From Nitrospira tepida (GTDB lineage: Bacteria > Nitrospirota > Nitrospiria > Nitrospirales > Nitrospiraceae), in the NCBI RefSeq assembly GCF_947241125.1, contig NZ_OX365700.1, positions 4,126,461 through 4,190,460 of the forward strand: DNA of 64,000 bases. Direction: 5' to 3'. Each line of letters starts with the position of its first letter. Within the stretch, counting starts at the first letter, position 1. The position numbers and the translations under genes are program-made. The notes beneath the pieces were generated by a model. The model was given only the letters and a program-made list of their open reading frames with translations. It made no database searches and was not told where the DNA came from. Below are positions 15,742-24,836 of the stretch, one piece after another.

Positions 15742-17613
15742 ATGCTTTCTCAAAGACAGATTCGGCTCCTTGCAGCAACATCGATCGTCTGGGCGCTGAG
15801 CACCGCGTGCGACAAGTTCAACGTGCCTCGGTTCAGCCATGATCCGGTCGGAGGACCGGTCGCTCCGATTTCGGTCCGGGTAGTCTTGGACCAACAGTTG
15901 GAGAATGCGATCTTCACCCAACCGGTTTGCGATAACCAACTGTGGGAAGGCCGGATCGCAGAGGCGTTGGCGCAGAACATTCGAGATGCGGGGCGGACCA
16001 GGTTCAAATCTACACAGGTCGTCGCCGCCTCCGAGACCGCCGCGTCGTCACAGTTCCCGGCCGACTATCAAGTCCTGTTGCGGCTGGTGAACAAGGACTT
16101 CGTCGGCAAGGACCGGACCGGCTCCACCGATCAGTATATGGCGCGCATCGACTTGGATTTGGCAGCGACCTACCAGGCCGTGCTCCCGGATGGGACCGTG
16201 CGAACGATGGGGGAAGGGCCGCTCCGGTACTCCGATAATGTCAGCATCTTCACGCCTCGCGTCGGACAGGCCGGAGGACGCTGTTTGACCGGTGGGTTGG
16301 ATGGGACGCTCGCTAAGGCCTCCCGTGCGCTGACGGACCAACTTTTTGCCGTCGTGGCGCAGTTGCCGGCAGGAGGCCCCACCTCCACGGCTGTAGCAGG
16401 GGCAGCTTCGAGTCCGGTCGGAGCCATGGCTGTGCCTCAACCGCCCGGCGCCGCGCCAATGATTCTTCGCGTGAGTCTGTTGGACGACAACCAGAATCAC
16501 ATCCTGGAGCCGGGCGAGAAGATCGGGCTCAGGGTGGACGCGACCAACACAGGGGCCGGCGTCATCACCCACGCACCGTTGTCCTTGGGTGGGACTCCGT
16601 CTCTGATCGACGCCTTCGCCCAATCCGGCGCCGGATCGCAGGACCTCGGTCCGATCAATCCCGGCGCCACCAAGAGCACGGTGCTCTGGGGGAGAATGCC
16701 CTCGTCCCTCTCAGCCGATCGCGGGGAACTCACCGTCTCAGTGACTCCTTCGTGGATCGATCAACGGGGCACGGCTCTCGCGTCCGCGCCGGTCGGACAG
16801 ACGCTGGTGGCGGCGATCAGATCGGGAGGGAGCACAATTGCGGAAGGTCAGAATGTGGGCGGCAGGGCATCCGTCTCCCCCGCCGACCACAATCGCCTCG
16901 CGCTCGTCGTGGCCGTCCGGCATTATCGCGATCCCTGGCCGGGGGGGGACGCCAAACCGGCCGCCGATCCCGCCCGGCTCGCCGCCTCCTTGCAGCAAAA
17001 ACTCGGCGTCTCGAAGGACCGTCTCATGCTGCTGGAGGATGAGCTGGCCAACCGGCTCGATATTGAAGAAGCCCTGACCCGCTGGCTTCCGGAGCGGGCC
17101 GGACGCGAGACCGTCCTGTTCGTGTATTTCGTCGGCCACACGATCGTCGATGCGCAAACGGGCGAGGTCTATCTCGTCCCTTATGACGCCGCGCCCGATG
17201 CGCCGCTCTACCGGTTTCTGCCGCTTCGCCGGCTTCATAGTCATCTGAACCAGCTCGACGCGAAACTGTCGCTGGTGTTTATCGACGGTTCGATGTCCCG
17301 CGTCAATTCAACCTCGGCCTCGACTACTCCGTCCAAATCCAAGAAAGCGGCCACAGCGGCTTCGCCCAACTGGCAGGGGGCCCTCGACAGGGTATCGAAC
17401 GGCAAGGGTCTAATCATCCAGTTTGCGCGCCGAGAGTCTCAACAGCCTTTCCAGGCCGAACATTTCCTGGCAGGGTTCGACGGACAGTCCGATCTCGATC
17501 AGGACGGCCAGGTGACAGTCGGCGAACTCCTCCGTTCTCTCAAGGGCCAGGCCGTCACGGTGCCGCTGATTTCCGCCTCTTCGCCGGAACTCAGCATCGT
17601 CCTGTCGCGCTGA
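15742..17613 (+). CDS. Lipoprotein with a degenerate caspase-like (peptidase C14) domain
   Basis: 623 residues. The signal peptide carries lipobox LSTAC (Cys23). Residues 45-210 form an unassigned domain; 240-350 is beta-rich with ILEPGEKIGLRVDATNTGAG, like adhesion or CARDB modules; 385-580 is caspase-like. There LALVVAVRHY opens the fold and VYFVGHTIVD keeps the His (466), with YLVPYDA after it. The nucleophile block that should read DACHSG reads DGSMSR, so Cys is replaced by Ser517. Proteolysis by the usual dyad is therefore unlikely. A Ca-binding-like DLDQDGQVTVGELL follows near residue 585. A G8 run at 16941-16948 lies inside the gene; the frame stays open across it. Start chosen just upstream of the signal; no good ribosome site. 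Confidence 0.75.
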   Translation: MLSQRQIRLLAATSIVWALSTACDKFNVPRFSHDPVGGPVAPISVRVVLDQQLENAIFTQPVCDNQLWEGRIAEALAQNIRDAGRTRFKSTQVVAASETAASSQFPADYQVLLRLVNKDFVGKDRTGSTDQYMARIDLDLAATYQAVLPDGTVRTMGEGPLRYSDNVSIFTPRVGQAGGRCLTGGLDGTLAKASRALTDQLFAVVAQLPAGGPTSTAVAGAASSPVGAMAVPQPPGAAPMILRVSLLDDNQNHILEPGEKIGLRVDATNTGAGVITHAPLSLGGTPSLIDAFAQSGAGSQDLGPINPGATKSTVLWGRMPSSLSADRGELTVSVTPSWIDQRGTALASAPVGQTLVAAIRSGGSTIAEGQNVGGRASVSPADHNRLALVVAVRHYRDPWPGGDAKPAADPARLAASLQQKLGVSKDRLMLLEDELANRLDIEEALTRWLPERAGRETVLFVYFVGHTIVDAQTGEVYLVPYDAAPDAPLYRFLPLRRLHSHLNQLDAKLSLVFIDGSMSRVNSTSASTTPSKSKKAATAASPNWQGALDRVSNGKGLIIQFARRESQQPFQAEHFLAGFDGQSDLDQDGQVTVGELLRSLKGQAVTVPLISASSPELSIVLSR

Positions 17614-17761
17614 CCCGCAAGAGGAGGTCTTGTTTTTGGATCTTGACGTCCCACCGAGAACGATGGATGAGCCACGCGCCCGTGTTTCCCTTCGGAACCG
17701 CCGGCCATAGGCTGGTCATCCATACGCGAGTAGAGCCCTGCCTTGGAAGGAGGGTCCCAGT

Positions 17762-18291
17762 CTAGGAATGAAGGTCGAGGAGTGTCCGCACTTCTTGCCC
17801 GACTCCCAACGCCTCGGCCTGGGCGATCAAATTTTCCCGATCTGCTGGGCTCGGTTGTTGCACGGCGACAATGCTTCTGGCGTCCCGGAGATCGATGGGT
17901 CCCCCCGCATAAACTTTCAGGAGCACCAGCGCTTGCCAGTTCACCACTGGCACCGCACAACCACTCCCCTGAGCGCGACATCAGCCCACTTCGGCTGGAG
18001 GACGATGAGCTGAACCGGCACATCTTGCCCTGCGCACTTCAGGACAAGCCGGAACACGCCACGCAAGGGATCATCGGTACCGCCAGGCTGATACATCGCG
18101 TCGAGGTGAGCGGCGAGCGCCTTCGGCTCCGCTGTTCCGAGTGCAACGGCAAGATCGATATCCTGCGTGGCTCGTGCGAGGCCCCACACGGACGCGGCGA
18201 AACCGCCGACCAGCGCATAGGATTGCAGCAGACGTTTCTCTCGCGCCTTGTCGAGGCGTTCAACAGCCTGGGTTAGAGCTTCCGGGAACAC
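17762..18291 (-). pseudogene. Frameshifted nucleotidyltransferase (AbiEii/MNT-like)
   Basis: Two overlapping frames together give one protein. The first (18291 to 17941) has YALVGGFAASVWGLARATQ followed by DIDLAVAL, the NTase strand-helix with its Asp pair. The second (17953 to 17762) continues with WQALVLLKVYAGGPIDLRDA, the conserved lysine-containing tail of such domains. The frame changes around 17945-17955, where one extra base or two missing bases would explain it. Family members act as antitoxin-like or toxin nucleotidyltransferases, or in drug resistance. No HEPN or AbiEi partner is adjacent. It may be a decayed gene or a sequencing error. Confidence 0.7.
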
Positions 18292-18512
18292 ACGTGGCTC
18301 AGGTCAAGGCAGAAGTCCGAGGCTCATGGACAGCGGGCGCTTGCATTGCCGGAGGTGTTAATAAGTCAATACTCATGCCTGACCCCATATCCCCATTATC
18401 CACATTCGAACAGCGATGAAGAGGACTGACTGCATCGGTTGTGACTTCTTTACGTTTGACGAATGACGCGTGACGCATGTCCGTCTGCGGGCAAACTGCG
18501 TCGTGGCGGGCC

Positions 18513-18550
18513 AAAAAAAATCCCGCCGGGGAGATGACTCCCCGGCGGGA
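18513..18550 (-). terminator. Rho-independent terminator of the porin gene
   Basis: On the minus strand a perfect 13-bp GC-rich stem (TCCCGCCGGGGAG with its complement, loop TCAT/ATGA) is followed by eight T. It lies 20 bases after the porin stop codon. Confidence 0.92.
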
Positions 18551-18569
18551 ACAGCAAGAACCCTGCAGG

Positions 18570-20207
18570 TTAGAAGTTGATGTGCAGTTGGGTGTAGGCC
18601 CAGGTCTGATTGACCGGTTGATTCCCTGCGCCGGCCTGATTGTCGAGGAAGCCCCCCGCAAACATGTAGCTGGCACCAAGTTGCCAAGCCACCTTGTTGT
18701 TCTTGAAGAACAGCGTGTAGATGAAATCGATTTCGTCCGCCAGATGGTTGGCGGTATTGGTGGCGGTTGGTGCGTAGTAGCAGTTCTGCGCCGCCCGGTA
18801 CCAACAGTCTCCGGCCGTCTGCCTGCGGAAGTTCCAGTAGCGGAACTCAAAGTGGTTGGCCGCATAGTCGAATGGAATGAATTGCAGGCTGGCGCTGTAG
18901 GCCACCATGTTCCGCCAGGCCATGATATCCGCGTAGCCCATCACGATGTGGTTTGTCGGATAGAGGTTCTCGAAGGTGTTGGCGGTGCCGCCGCAACCGG
19001 CCGGATTGGCGCTGGTGCAATTCCCGGCATCGCCGTCGCCGGAAGCCATGTTGAACTCGAGACCGATCCGAGGCGCCCAGGGAATCGGCAAGGTCACGCC
19101 GCCCTCCGCCGCAAAGGCGTAGGCATTGATGTGGGCACGTTGACCTGACTGCCCAATATCCATTGAACCGAACTGATAGTAACCTTCGGCCGATCCATCG
19201 AAGATGCTCTTGCGCAACGCAACCCGCATACCGGCTGTATGCCGGCTCTGGCCATTGGCGTGAGCCGCTAATACGCCGTTTATCGGGCTGGCAGCGTTAG
19301 CTTGCGCCGCACCGTTACGCTGCCAGACCCACAAGGGTTCGATCGCCAGGCCAGCCATCGGCTTGAAGGCCAGCCTCGTGAAGAACAGGTCGGAATCCGC
19401 TCCTGCTTTAGACGCCGTGCTGGTCGGAGCCCCCTGGGGCATCACGCCGAAGGAGGTGCTCTGCTGTCCGAACCCGTTGAACTCCTGATCCATCGGCTTC
19501 AACCAGCCGCCCCAGAGCTCCCAGGTCGGCTGTTGATACTGGAACGTCACGCCGTCATGCGAAAATCCGGTATTGGCCCAGTCGAAGTGGCCAAACAGCC
19601 GGTGATCGCCCATGACGATCAATTGACGGCCGGCCTTGAGGCTGAGTCCCTGGATTCCTATGTTGCGGATCATGATGAAGGCCTGACGGAGGAACAGGCT
19701 GTCCGCCTGGCCGTTGTTGAACGCGTCGTTCGAACAGATGCTGCCGCCGGCACTGCAGCCGGCACCGTTGTTGATTGTATTATCTGCTGCGCCCCAGTTT
19801 TTGGCCCATTGGGGCTGTGCAAAGAAGTCCACGTCGGGCGACAGGGCATAGTTCAACCCGATGCGGACCCACTGTTGGACATACCAATCATTGGCGCCAC
19901 CTACCCGACCGGTGGTCGGTTGGCCAGGAAGGCTCTGCGTCACGCCGAAATTGGAATTGGTCCGGATTTCCGGCCGGACCCTCATATCACCGTTGACGGT
20001 GAAGTTCTTGAGATCGAAGAGAGGGCTTTTGGGGGGATCGAAGTTCCAGTATGGGATCAAGTCCGGCATCCCCCGCGGCACCGGCTTGACGTTGGTCGGT
20101 TTGTCGATCACCTTGTCGGCGACCGGCGGATCAGCGAAGACGAGATTGACCGGACCTCCCAGCAGTAGTGCCCCTACCGCCAGCCAGAGCAATCCACGTT
20201 TACACAT
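18570..20207 (-). CDS. Alginate-export-family outer-membrane porin
   Basis: 545 residues with a signal peptide (GALLLGGPVNLVFA, cleaved near 25). Mature sequence is beta-strand rich: FTVNGDMRVRPEIRTNS, WVRIGLNYALSPDVDFFAQP, LSLKAGRQLIVMGDHRLFG, and a C-terminal strand ending in Phe (YTQLHINF), the usual BamA recognition signature. The GRQ...GDHRLFG and FSHDGV blocks match the alginate_exp family, which forms 16-18-strand barrels in the outer membrane. Two disulfide-prone loops (GCSAGGSIC, GNCTSANPAGC) are present. The gene is monocistronic with a strong terminator. The substrate in this organism is unknown; the family name should not be read as proof of alginate. Confidence 0.85.
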   Translation of the reverse strand: MCKRGLLWLAVGALLLGGPVNLVFADPPVADKVIDKPTNVKPVPRGMPDLIPYWNFDPPKSPLFDLKNFTVNGDMRVRPEIRTNSNFGVTQSLPGQPTTGRVGGANDWYVQQWVRIGLNYALSPDVDFFAQPQWAKNWGAADNTINNGAGCSAGGSICSNDAFNNGQADSLFLRQAFIMIRNIGIQGLSLKAGRQLIVMGDHRLFGHFDWANTGFSHDGVTFQYQQPTWELWGGWLKPMDQEFNGFGQQSTSFGVMPQGAPTSTASKAGADSDLFFTRLAFKPMAGLAIEPLWVWQRNGAAQANAASPINGVLAAHANGQSRHTAGMRVALRKSIFDGSAEGYYQFGSMDIGQSGQRAHINAYAFAAEGGVTLPIPWAPRIGLEFNMASGDGDAGNCTSANPAGCGGTANTFENLYPTNHIVMGYADIMAWRNMVAYSASLQFIPFDYAANHFEFRYWNFRRQTAGDCWYRAAQNCYYAPTATNTANHLADEIDFIYTLFFKNNKVAWQLGASYMFAGGFLDNQAGAGNQPVNQTWAYTQLHINF

Positions 20208-20545
20208 AGCGCTCCTCCTGTAAAAGATAGATAGAATGATAATAGGACCTCTGCGCTCGACATCGGCAGATCAGTTCCGCTCCGCCGATGTTGCAGGCGC
20301 TGCTGCGCCTGACACGACCTTGCATAACCGGGATCCACCGTCTCCTGCGAGACGTGACGCGCATGCTGAACTGGAAAAGGTACGGACGGAGGCTCTGTGT
20401 GACCTTGCCTCAGCCTCGTGCTGCAGAACAGGGTCACGGGAAGGATACACCGTGACAGCTACGAACGAACCAACGTCACCCCCCTTCGTTGGTCATCGCG
20501 AGTCTTGGTGAATGGCGTGGGTCTCTCCCGTCGAATCCGACGCCG
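20208..20545. other. Intergenic region with several short hairpins
   Basis: 338 bp between the porin start and the end of the tatA gene. It holds CAGGCGC-TGCT-GCGCCTG (20294-20311), CGTCTC-CTGC-GAGACG (20339-20354) and ACCAACG...CGTTGGT (20469-20493). The last could terminate tatA transcription weakly. The porin promoter should be in the lower-coordinate part, but no clear consensus was seen. Confidence 0.45.
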
Positions 20546-20836
20546 TCAGGCGTGCTTCGACGAATCGGTACTCTGCTCTTGTTCCTGTGTGGCGTTGGTG
20601 ATTTCCTGCTCGGCTTCCTTGATCGACATTTCGATGTCTTGCTGGGCCAGCTTCACTTCGGATTGAATCAGATTGATTTCCGGCTCGACTGTCTTGCGCA
20701 GATCGTCCGCTGTTTCCTTGAACCCCTTGACCGCCTTCCCGACCTGCCGGCCGATTTCAGGCAGCTCCTTCGGGCCGAACAGCAGGAACGCGATCACCAG
20801 AATGATAAGAATTTCTCCAGCCCCCAGGCCAAACAT
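20546..20836 (-). CDS. TatA/E-family twin-arginine translocase subunit (first paralogue)
   Basis: 96 residues: one N-terminal transmembrane helix (GEILIILVIAFLLFG), the hinge GPKELPEIGRQVGKAV, then an amphipathic helix and a charged, glutamate-rich tail. The FGPKELPEIG hinge is the TatA/TatE hallmark. TatA oligomers build the pore for folded proteins in the inner membrane. It follows a second tatA 57 bp upstream on the same strand; no tatC is present. Confidence 0.9.
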   Translation of the reverse strand: MFGLGAGEILIILVIAFLLFGPKELPEIGRQVGKAVKGFKETADDLRKTVEPEINLIQSEVKLAQQDIEMSIKEAEQEITNATQEQEQSTDSSKHA

Positions 20837-20893
20837 GTCGGAAGACCTTGTTCCTTTTCGTCCCGACGCCTCGAGGTCTGCGTATCCGGATCT

Positions 20894-21160
20894 CTATCCC
20901 TGCTTGACCGTAGGCTGCGTGGCGGACTCAGCGGGCGCCGTTGCCTGAGCCTGCTGGGTGACTTGCGGAGGGGCTGTCGGTGGAGGCGGTTCGCCGGCCG
21001 GCGTGACATCAATGGCGTCCGGCTCGTGAACCGTCTTCTTGAAGCCCTTGATGGCCTTCCCAAGTCCCTCGCCCAACTGCGGCAGCTTGCCGGCCCCGAA
21101 AATGATCAACACAATGACCAGAATCAGGAGTAATTCCATCCACCCAAATGATCCGAACAT
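20894..21160 (-). CDS. TatA/E-family twin-arginine translocase subunit (second paralogue)
   Basis: 88 residues: transmembrane segment [15 protein letters not shown], hinge [21 protein letters not shown], then a proline/alanine-rich disordered tail ([19 protein letters not shown]). The [14 protein letters not shown] hinge is closest to actinobacterial and delta-proteobacterial TatA. It is probably co-transcribed with the paralogue downstream. The tails differ strongly, so the two are not recent duplicates. Confidence 0.92.
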   Translation of the reverse strand: MFGSFGWMELLLILVIVLIIFGAGKLPQLGEGLGKAIKGFKKTVHEPDAIDVTPAGEPPPPTAPPQVTQQAQATAPAESATQPTVKQG

Positions 21161-21381
21161 GGCCTGTTACTCGTCTTTCCGTCTGCGTTTTATGCGGAAT
21201 CCGTTATTGCCGTCGGCAGCTATGTCGAATCACCCCGCCCCGCGATCGCCGATTCCTCAACCCAACATCCCCTCGTTTGGGGGGCGTCTCCCTCTTGGCG
21301 CGGGAAGGTAAAGAAACTCATGCAAATAGTCAAGGGGTTTTCATCTTCCGGGCCGCATGAGACGTCGGCGGAGGGACTGGA

Positions 21382-22797
21382 TCAGGGTCTGAAAGACCAA
21401 TGGGCGTAGTCTACTCCGGCCGGAGGGATGCCCCAAACAATATCGATTTCGTCACGCTCATAGCCCAGCGTCTCCAGGTCCCGCAGGCTGGCCAGGATTT
21501 CCTCTTCGGTCAGATAGGCGACGGTGTCCGGCACCCCGTCCTGCTTCATGGACAGCAACGTGCCTTGAACCGCTTCCCGTTCCTCCGGCGGGAAATCGGG
21601 CGACAGGGGAAAGTGCAACGTTCGCCGGTAGGGACTGTGGTAGGACTCGTTCAAGGCGCGAATGGTCTGGACGATCAGCCGGTCCTGTTCCCACTTCGCC
21701 AGATTCTTGGCCTTGGGGTGCGTGGCCAACAGATCCGTCAGCGTGATCACGTTCACGCCGAGGCTCCGGCCGACGAATTCGCGCTGCGGCTCGATCAGCG
21801 CCTCGCGAATCCCCAGATGGTTGGCGACCGCTCCGACCAACGCCAGATTGACCATGACGCTGTAGAGTCCCCCGAATTGCCCCGAACAGGGTTTCTCCGG
21901 GTTGTTGAGCACGGCTACGTCGGCGGTGCCGGCATCAAAACTGCTGAACCCGATGGCGCCGGCCATCAACAGGCGCTTCGCTTCCTTCACGGTGGCAAAG
22001 GCCCCTAAATTCACCGGCACGAGCACCTGCTCGTCGATCTGTTTCAAGAATTCCATGATCGTTTTCCGGTAGGGCACGTCCTTCCACTCGACCTTGCGGT
22101 ATTCACGCTCCCAAATGACATCATCAAAGAAGGGCGGGAACCCGGCCAGCGCCGCCGCGTCTTTCTTCACAAAGGCGCGGATGAACCCCGACCAATCGGC
22201 GATCGCCGCGTGTTTCGCTTCGCTGAGATTCGGCCGGACGTGTTCCTCTTCGACCTCGCCGTCCTTCTTGGTCAAGAGCTTGGTCGGCATCTCGTTCCAG
22301 AGTTCGTTACAGAAGATGCGATCCACCGTCCCCGCCTCGACCGCCGGGAGATCTTCGACGTTCCCGCAGATGGTCTCGACCCGTTCCCGATGGCCGGCCA
22401 GATCCGGATGCGCCAGTGCCCGCTCCAAGGCCTGAGGCCGCTGGTCCACCAGGACGTACCGGATGCGCGGATAGATCGTGCCCTCCCGGTCCAGCGACTT
22501 CACGTGAGACAGGAAGCAGGCGGCGAGGTTGCCGTGACTGGCGCCCCATTCATGCACCACCAGCGGCGCCGCTCGCCGCTCGTCCGTCCATGTTCGATCG
22601 CGCGTCCGGACCCGTTCCACATAGTCCGCCGCCAAGGCATGCGCCAGTCGATAATCGGAGGAGGTAAAGGTCTGAAAATACTCGCCAGCCCGCTCGCCCC
22701 GCAGTTGATGAAACAGGTCGTTGACATGCGCTTGCCACTGGTCCACCGGTTGATAGTCGCCGAGCGGTTGGGGGACGACTTCGGTATCCTGCAACAT
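21382..22797 (-). CDS. SAM-dependent methyltransferase, MidA-like
   Basis: 471 residues from the ATG at 22797 (GAGGAAGGG about nine bases upstream; an in-frame ATG at 22830 is an alternative). VVHEWGASHGNLAACFL holds the SAM-binding turn, YVLVDQRPQAL supplies the acidic residue of strand 2, and RIFCNELWNEMPTKLL corresponds to the MidA block where Asn-Glu precede a DxxP motif. Human NDUFAF7/MidA methylates a complex I arginine; bacterial relatives are poorly studied. The C-terminal 200 residues (PYRRTLHFPLSPDFPPEE onward) have no domain I recognise. It is monocistronic. Confidence 0.65.
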   Translation of the reverse strand: MLQDTEVVPQPLGDYQPVDQWQAHVNDLFHQLRGERAGEYFQTFTSSDYRLAHALAADYVERVRTRDRTWTDERRAAPLVVHEWGASHGNLAACFLSHVKSLDREGTIYPRIRYVLVDQRPQALERALAHPDLAGHRERVETICGNVEDLPAVEAGTVDRIFCNELWNEMPTKLLTKKDGEVEEEHVRPNLSEAKHAAIADWSGFIRAFVKKDAAALAGFPPFFDDVIWEREYRKVEWKDVPYRKTIMEFLKQIDEQVLVPVNLGAFATVKEAKRLLMAGAIGFSSFDAGTADVAVLNNPEKPCSGQFGGLYSVMVNLALVGAVANHLGIREALIEPQREFVGRSLGVNVITLTDLLATHPKAKNLAKWEQDRLIVQTIRALNESYHSPYRRTLHFPLSPDFPPEEREAVQGTLLSMKQDGVPDTVAYLTEEEILASLRDLETLGYERDEIDIVWGIPPAGVDYAHWSFRP

Positions 22798-22998
22798 ATG
22801 TCTGTGCCCTTCCTCTTGAGAGTTCTTCAAACGGCGACCATTCTAACAAACGGGTTTTCCGGCCAGCAACGGGCCATTGCCAGGCATGCCGCATTCCGGC
22901 CCGCCACCTTGCTCGCTCCAGCCCTCCGGTCGGTCCGGAGAAGTTGGGAACAGGAGCGCTTCCTTGACACCGGTCCAGGCGCAGTGTACCTAGAAAGC

Positions 22999-23607
22999 AT
23001 GAATCGGAAAGGTCACCGAGACGCACCTCACGGGACGGGAGCCAGGATGCTGAGCCTCGGCTTGTCCGTAGGGCTCCTCATCTGCACCGCTACGGCCGGC
23101 CACACGGAAGACCTGCAACTGACCCCGAATGTCCCGATTCCGGAGTTTCAGAACCGCGCCGACGACGTCCGCCCCTACAATTTCGATGCCCCGCCGGAGG
23201 GCATGTTTCGCTCGATCCTGACCGCCCAGGGTTACGAGGAGGAGCCGGGTTTTCGGCGCACCCATGAAATTGTGCCCGTGAATCCGCGCGAAACCTTTCC
23301 TCCGGACACCCCGGCCGTGTACATCGTCTTCCAGTTGCATCAGCATTATCAGTTCTTCAAGGTGTTCGGCCTCTGCTTTCCGGAATCGGTGGAGGGACTC
23401 GATCCCAAAACCGTCGTCACCCGGGACGTGATGCAGATCGTCTCCGAAGACGAGAGCGGCTACTTGCAACTGCTTCCTCCTTCGGGCGGCTGGAAGCCCG
23501 GCCGGTATAAGGTCGAAATCTACGCCGGTGAAGCCGTCAATGACGTGACGATGTTCGGAACCGTGCGGTTCTCGATCAGCACGACGGCCGCATCCCACGC
23601 TCAGTAG
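22999..23607 (+). CDS. Hypothetical exported protein
   Basis: 202 residues. A hydrophobic signal (MLSLGLSVGLLICTATAG, residues 17-34) ends before HTEDLQL, so the mature protein is about 168 residues in the periplasm. Its beta-sandwich part has TPAVYIVFQLHQHYQFFKVF, DESGYLQLLPPSGGWKPGRY and KVEIYAGEAVNDV. The GGWKPGxYxVEIY strand is common in small Ig-like exported domains of Nitrospira-type bacteria, but I cannot assign a family. An ATG at 23047 with GGAGCCAGG upstream is an equally good start. It is a single gene. Confidence 0.72.
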   Translation: MNRKGHRDAPHGTGARMLSLGLSVGLLICTATAGHTEDLQLTPNVPIPEFQNRADDVRPYNFDAPPEGMFRSILTAQGYEEEPGFRRTHEIVPVNPRETFPPDTPAVYIVFQLHQHYQFFKVFGLCFPESVEGLDPKTVVTRDVMQIVSEDESGYLQLLPPSGGWKPGRYKVEIYAGEAVNDVTMFGTVRFSISTTAASHAQ

Positions 23608-23738
23608 TTTCCCTTCAACGAACCGCCCGGCGCGACCACGGCGTCGCGGCCGGTCCGTTTGACCTCGCTCGGAATCATTCGATAGAATGCGCCGATCCGG
23701 TCGGCTTGCCGCCTCTCCGGAAGGGTTTTGTGTCCGCC

Positions 23739-24494
23739 ATGAATGCATCGCCCCCTCCATGGGTGTCCGTGGTGATCCCCGTCAAGGATGAGCGGGATAA
23801 TGTGGTTCCGCTCACGGAGCATTTGTTGAAGGTGCTCCAGACCCATGAGGCCTCCCACACCGCGGCCTTTGAAATCCTGTTCATCGACGACGGCAGCACC
23901 GACGGGACCGCGGCGCTGCTCGACGAACTGGCCGAACGGTATCCGCCGGTGCAGGTGCTCCACTTCGATCGTAATTACGGACAGACCTCGGCCTTCGACG
24001 CCGGCTTCAAGCGTGCGGCCGGCGCGCTCGTCGTGACGATGGACGGCGACCTTCAAAACGATCCGGAGGATATCAAGACGCTCCTGCCGCACAGCGAGCG
24101 CTTCGATCTGGTCTGCGGCTGGCGAACCAATCGTCATGACAACCTGGTCCGCATGGTTTCGTCCCGTATCGCCAATATCGTGCGGAGCGCGGTGACCGGC
24201 GACCGCATCCACGATACAGGCTGCTCCCTGAAGATCTTCCGGCGCGCGGTCATCGAGCGGCTCCAGTTGTTCGACGGCATGCATCGATTCTTCCCGGCCC
24301 TGGCCCTCATGTACGGATTTACCGTGACGGAAGTCCCGGTGCGCCATCATCCGCGGGCGCACGGGCAGTCCAAATACGGCGTCGGCAACCGTCTGTTTCG
24401 AGGCCTGTACGATCTGATCGCCGTCCGCTGGATGCAGCGCCGAGTCCTCCGCTACCGCGCGCGCGCCTCGACCGTTCCTGCCTCGCGCGCGTGA
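23739..24494 (+). CDS. Glycosyltransferase family 2, polyprenyl-phosphate sugar transferase type
   Basis: 251 residues, a single catalytic domain without C-terminal membrane helices, as in DPM1-type enzymes. SVVIPVKDERDNV starts the nucleotide-sugar fold, IDDGSTDGTAALL and TMDGDLQNDPEDI hold the two acidic clusters (DxD equivalent), and PVRHHPRAHGQSKYG is the acceptor-side loop. It would load a sugar onto undecaprenyl phosphate at the inner membrane. It is the first of three adjacent genes with a LABN protein and an ArnT-like transferase. A GTG at 23730 with GGAAGGG upstream is an alternative start. Confidence 0.88.
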   Translation: MNASPPPWVSVVIPVKDERDNVVPLTEHLLKVLQTHEASHTAAFEILFIDDGSTDGTAALLDELAERYPPVQVLHFDRNYGQTSAFDAGFKRAAGALVVTMDGDLQNDPEDIKTLLPHSERFDLVCGWRTNRHDNLVRMVSSRIANIVRSAVTGDRIHDTGCSLKIFRRAVIERLQLFDGMHRFFPALALMYGFTVTEVPVRHHPRAHGQSKYGVGNRLFRGLYDLIAVRWMQRRVLRYRARASTVPASRA

Positions 24495-24503
24495 CCTGAC
24501 CCC

Positions 24504-24812
24504 ATGTCGACCACCGAGATCACGTGGCTGGGCATCGGCTTCTTCGGCCAGGGCCTCTTCTTCATGCGATGGGTCGTGCAGTGGCTGGCCTCGGAGCGAA
24601 GCGCGCAGAGCCGCGTCCCGATCGCCTTCTGGTACATGAGCCTCATCGGAGGGCTGATCACGCTGACCTATGCCATCTACCGGAGGGATCCGGTCTTCAT
24701 CGCCGGCCAGAGCGTCGGCAGCTTTGTCTATTTTCGCAATCTGATGCTGATCCACCGGCCGTCGCGCCCCCCCGTGGCTGAATCCGCGCCCCCTCCCGTT
24801 TCGAAAACGTGA
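24504..24812 (+). CDS. Lipid-A-disaccharide synthase N-terminal (LABN) domain protein
   Basis: 102 residues, three to four hydrophobic helices. WLGIGFFGQGLFFMRWVVQW and FWYMSLIGGLITLTYAIYR match the LABN domain, which occurs fused to LpxB in some species and free-standing here. Small membrane proteins of this kind accompany polyprenyl-phosphate sugar transferases and are suspected to assist flipping or anchoring; this is inference. It sits 9 bp after the GT2 gene and before the GT39 gene, giving an arnC/arnE/arnT-like order. Confidence 0.88.
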   Translation: MSTTEITWLGIGFFGQGLFFMRWVVQWLASERSAQSRVPIAFWYMSLIGGLITLTYAIYRRDPVFIAGQSVGSFVYFRNLMLIHRPSRPPVAESAPPPVSKT

Positions 24813-24836
24813 TTGCCGGGCGCGATCCAGATCCCG

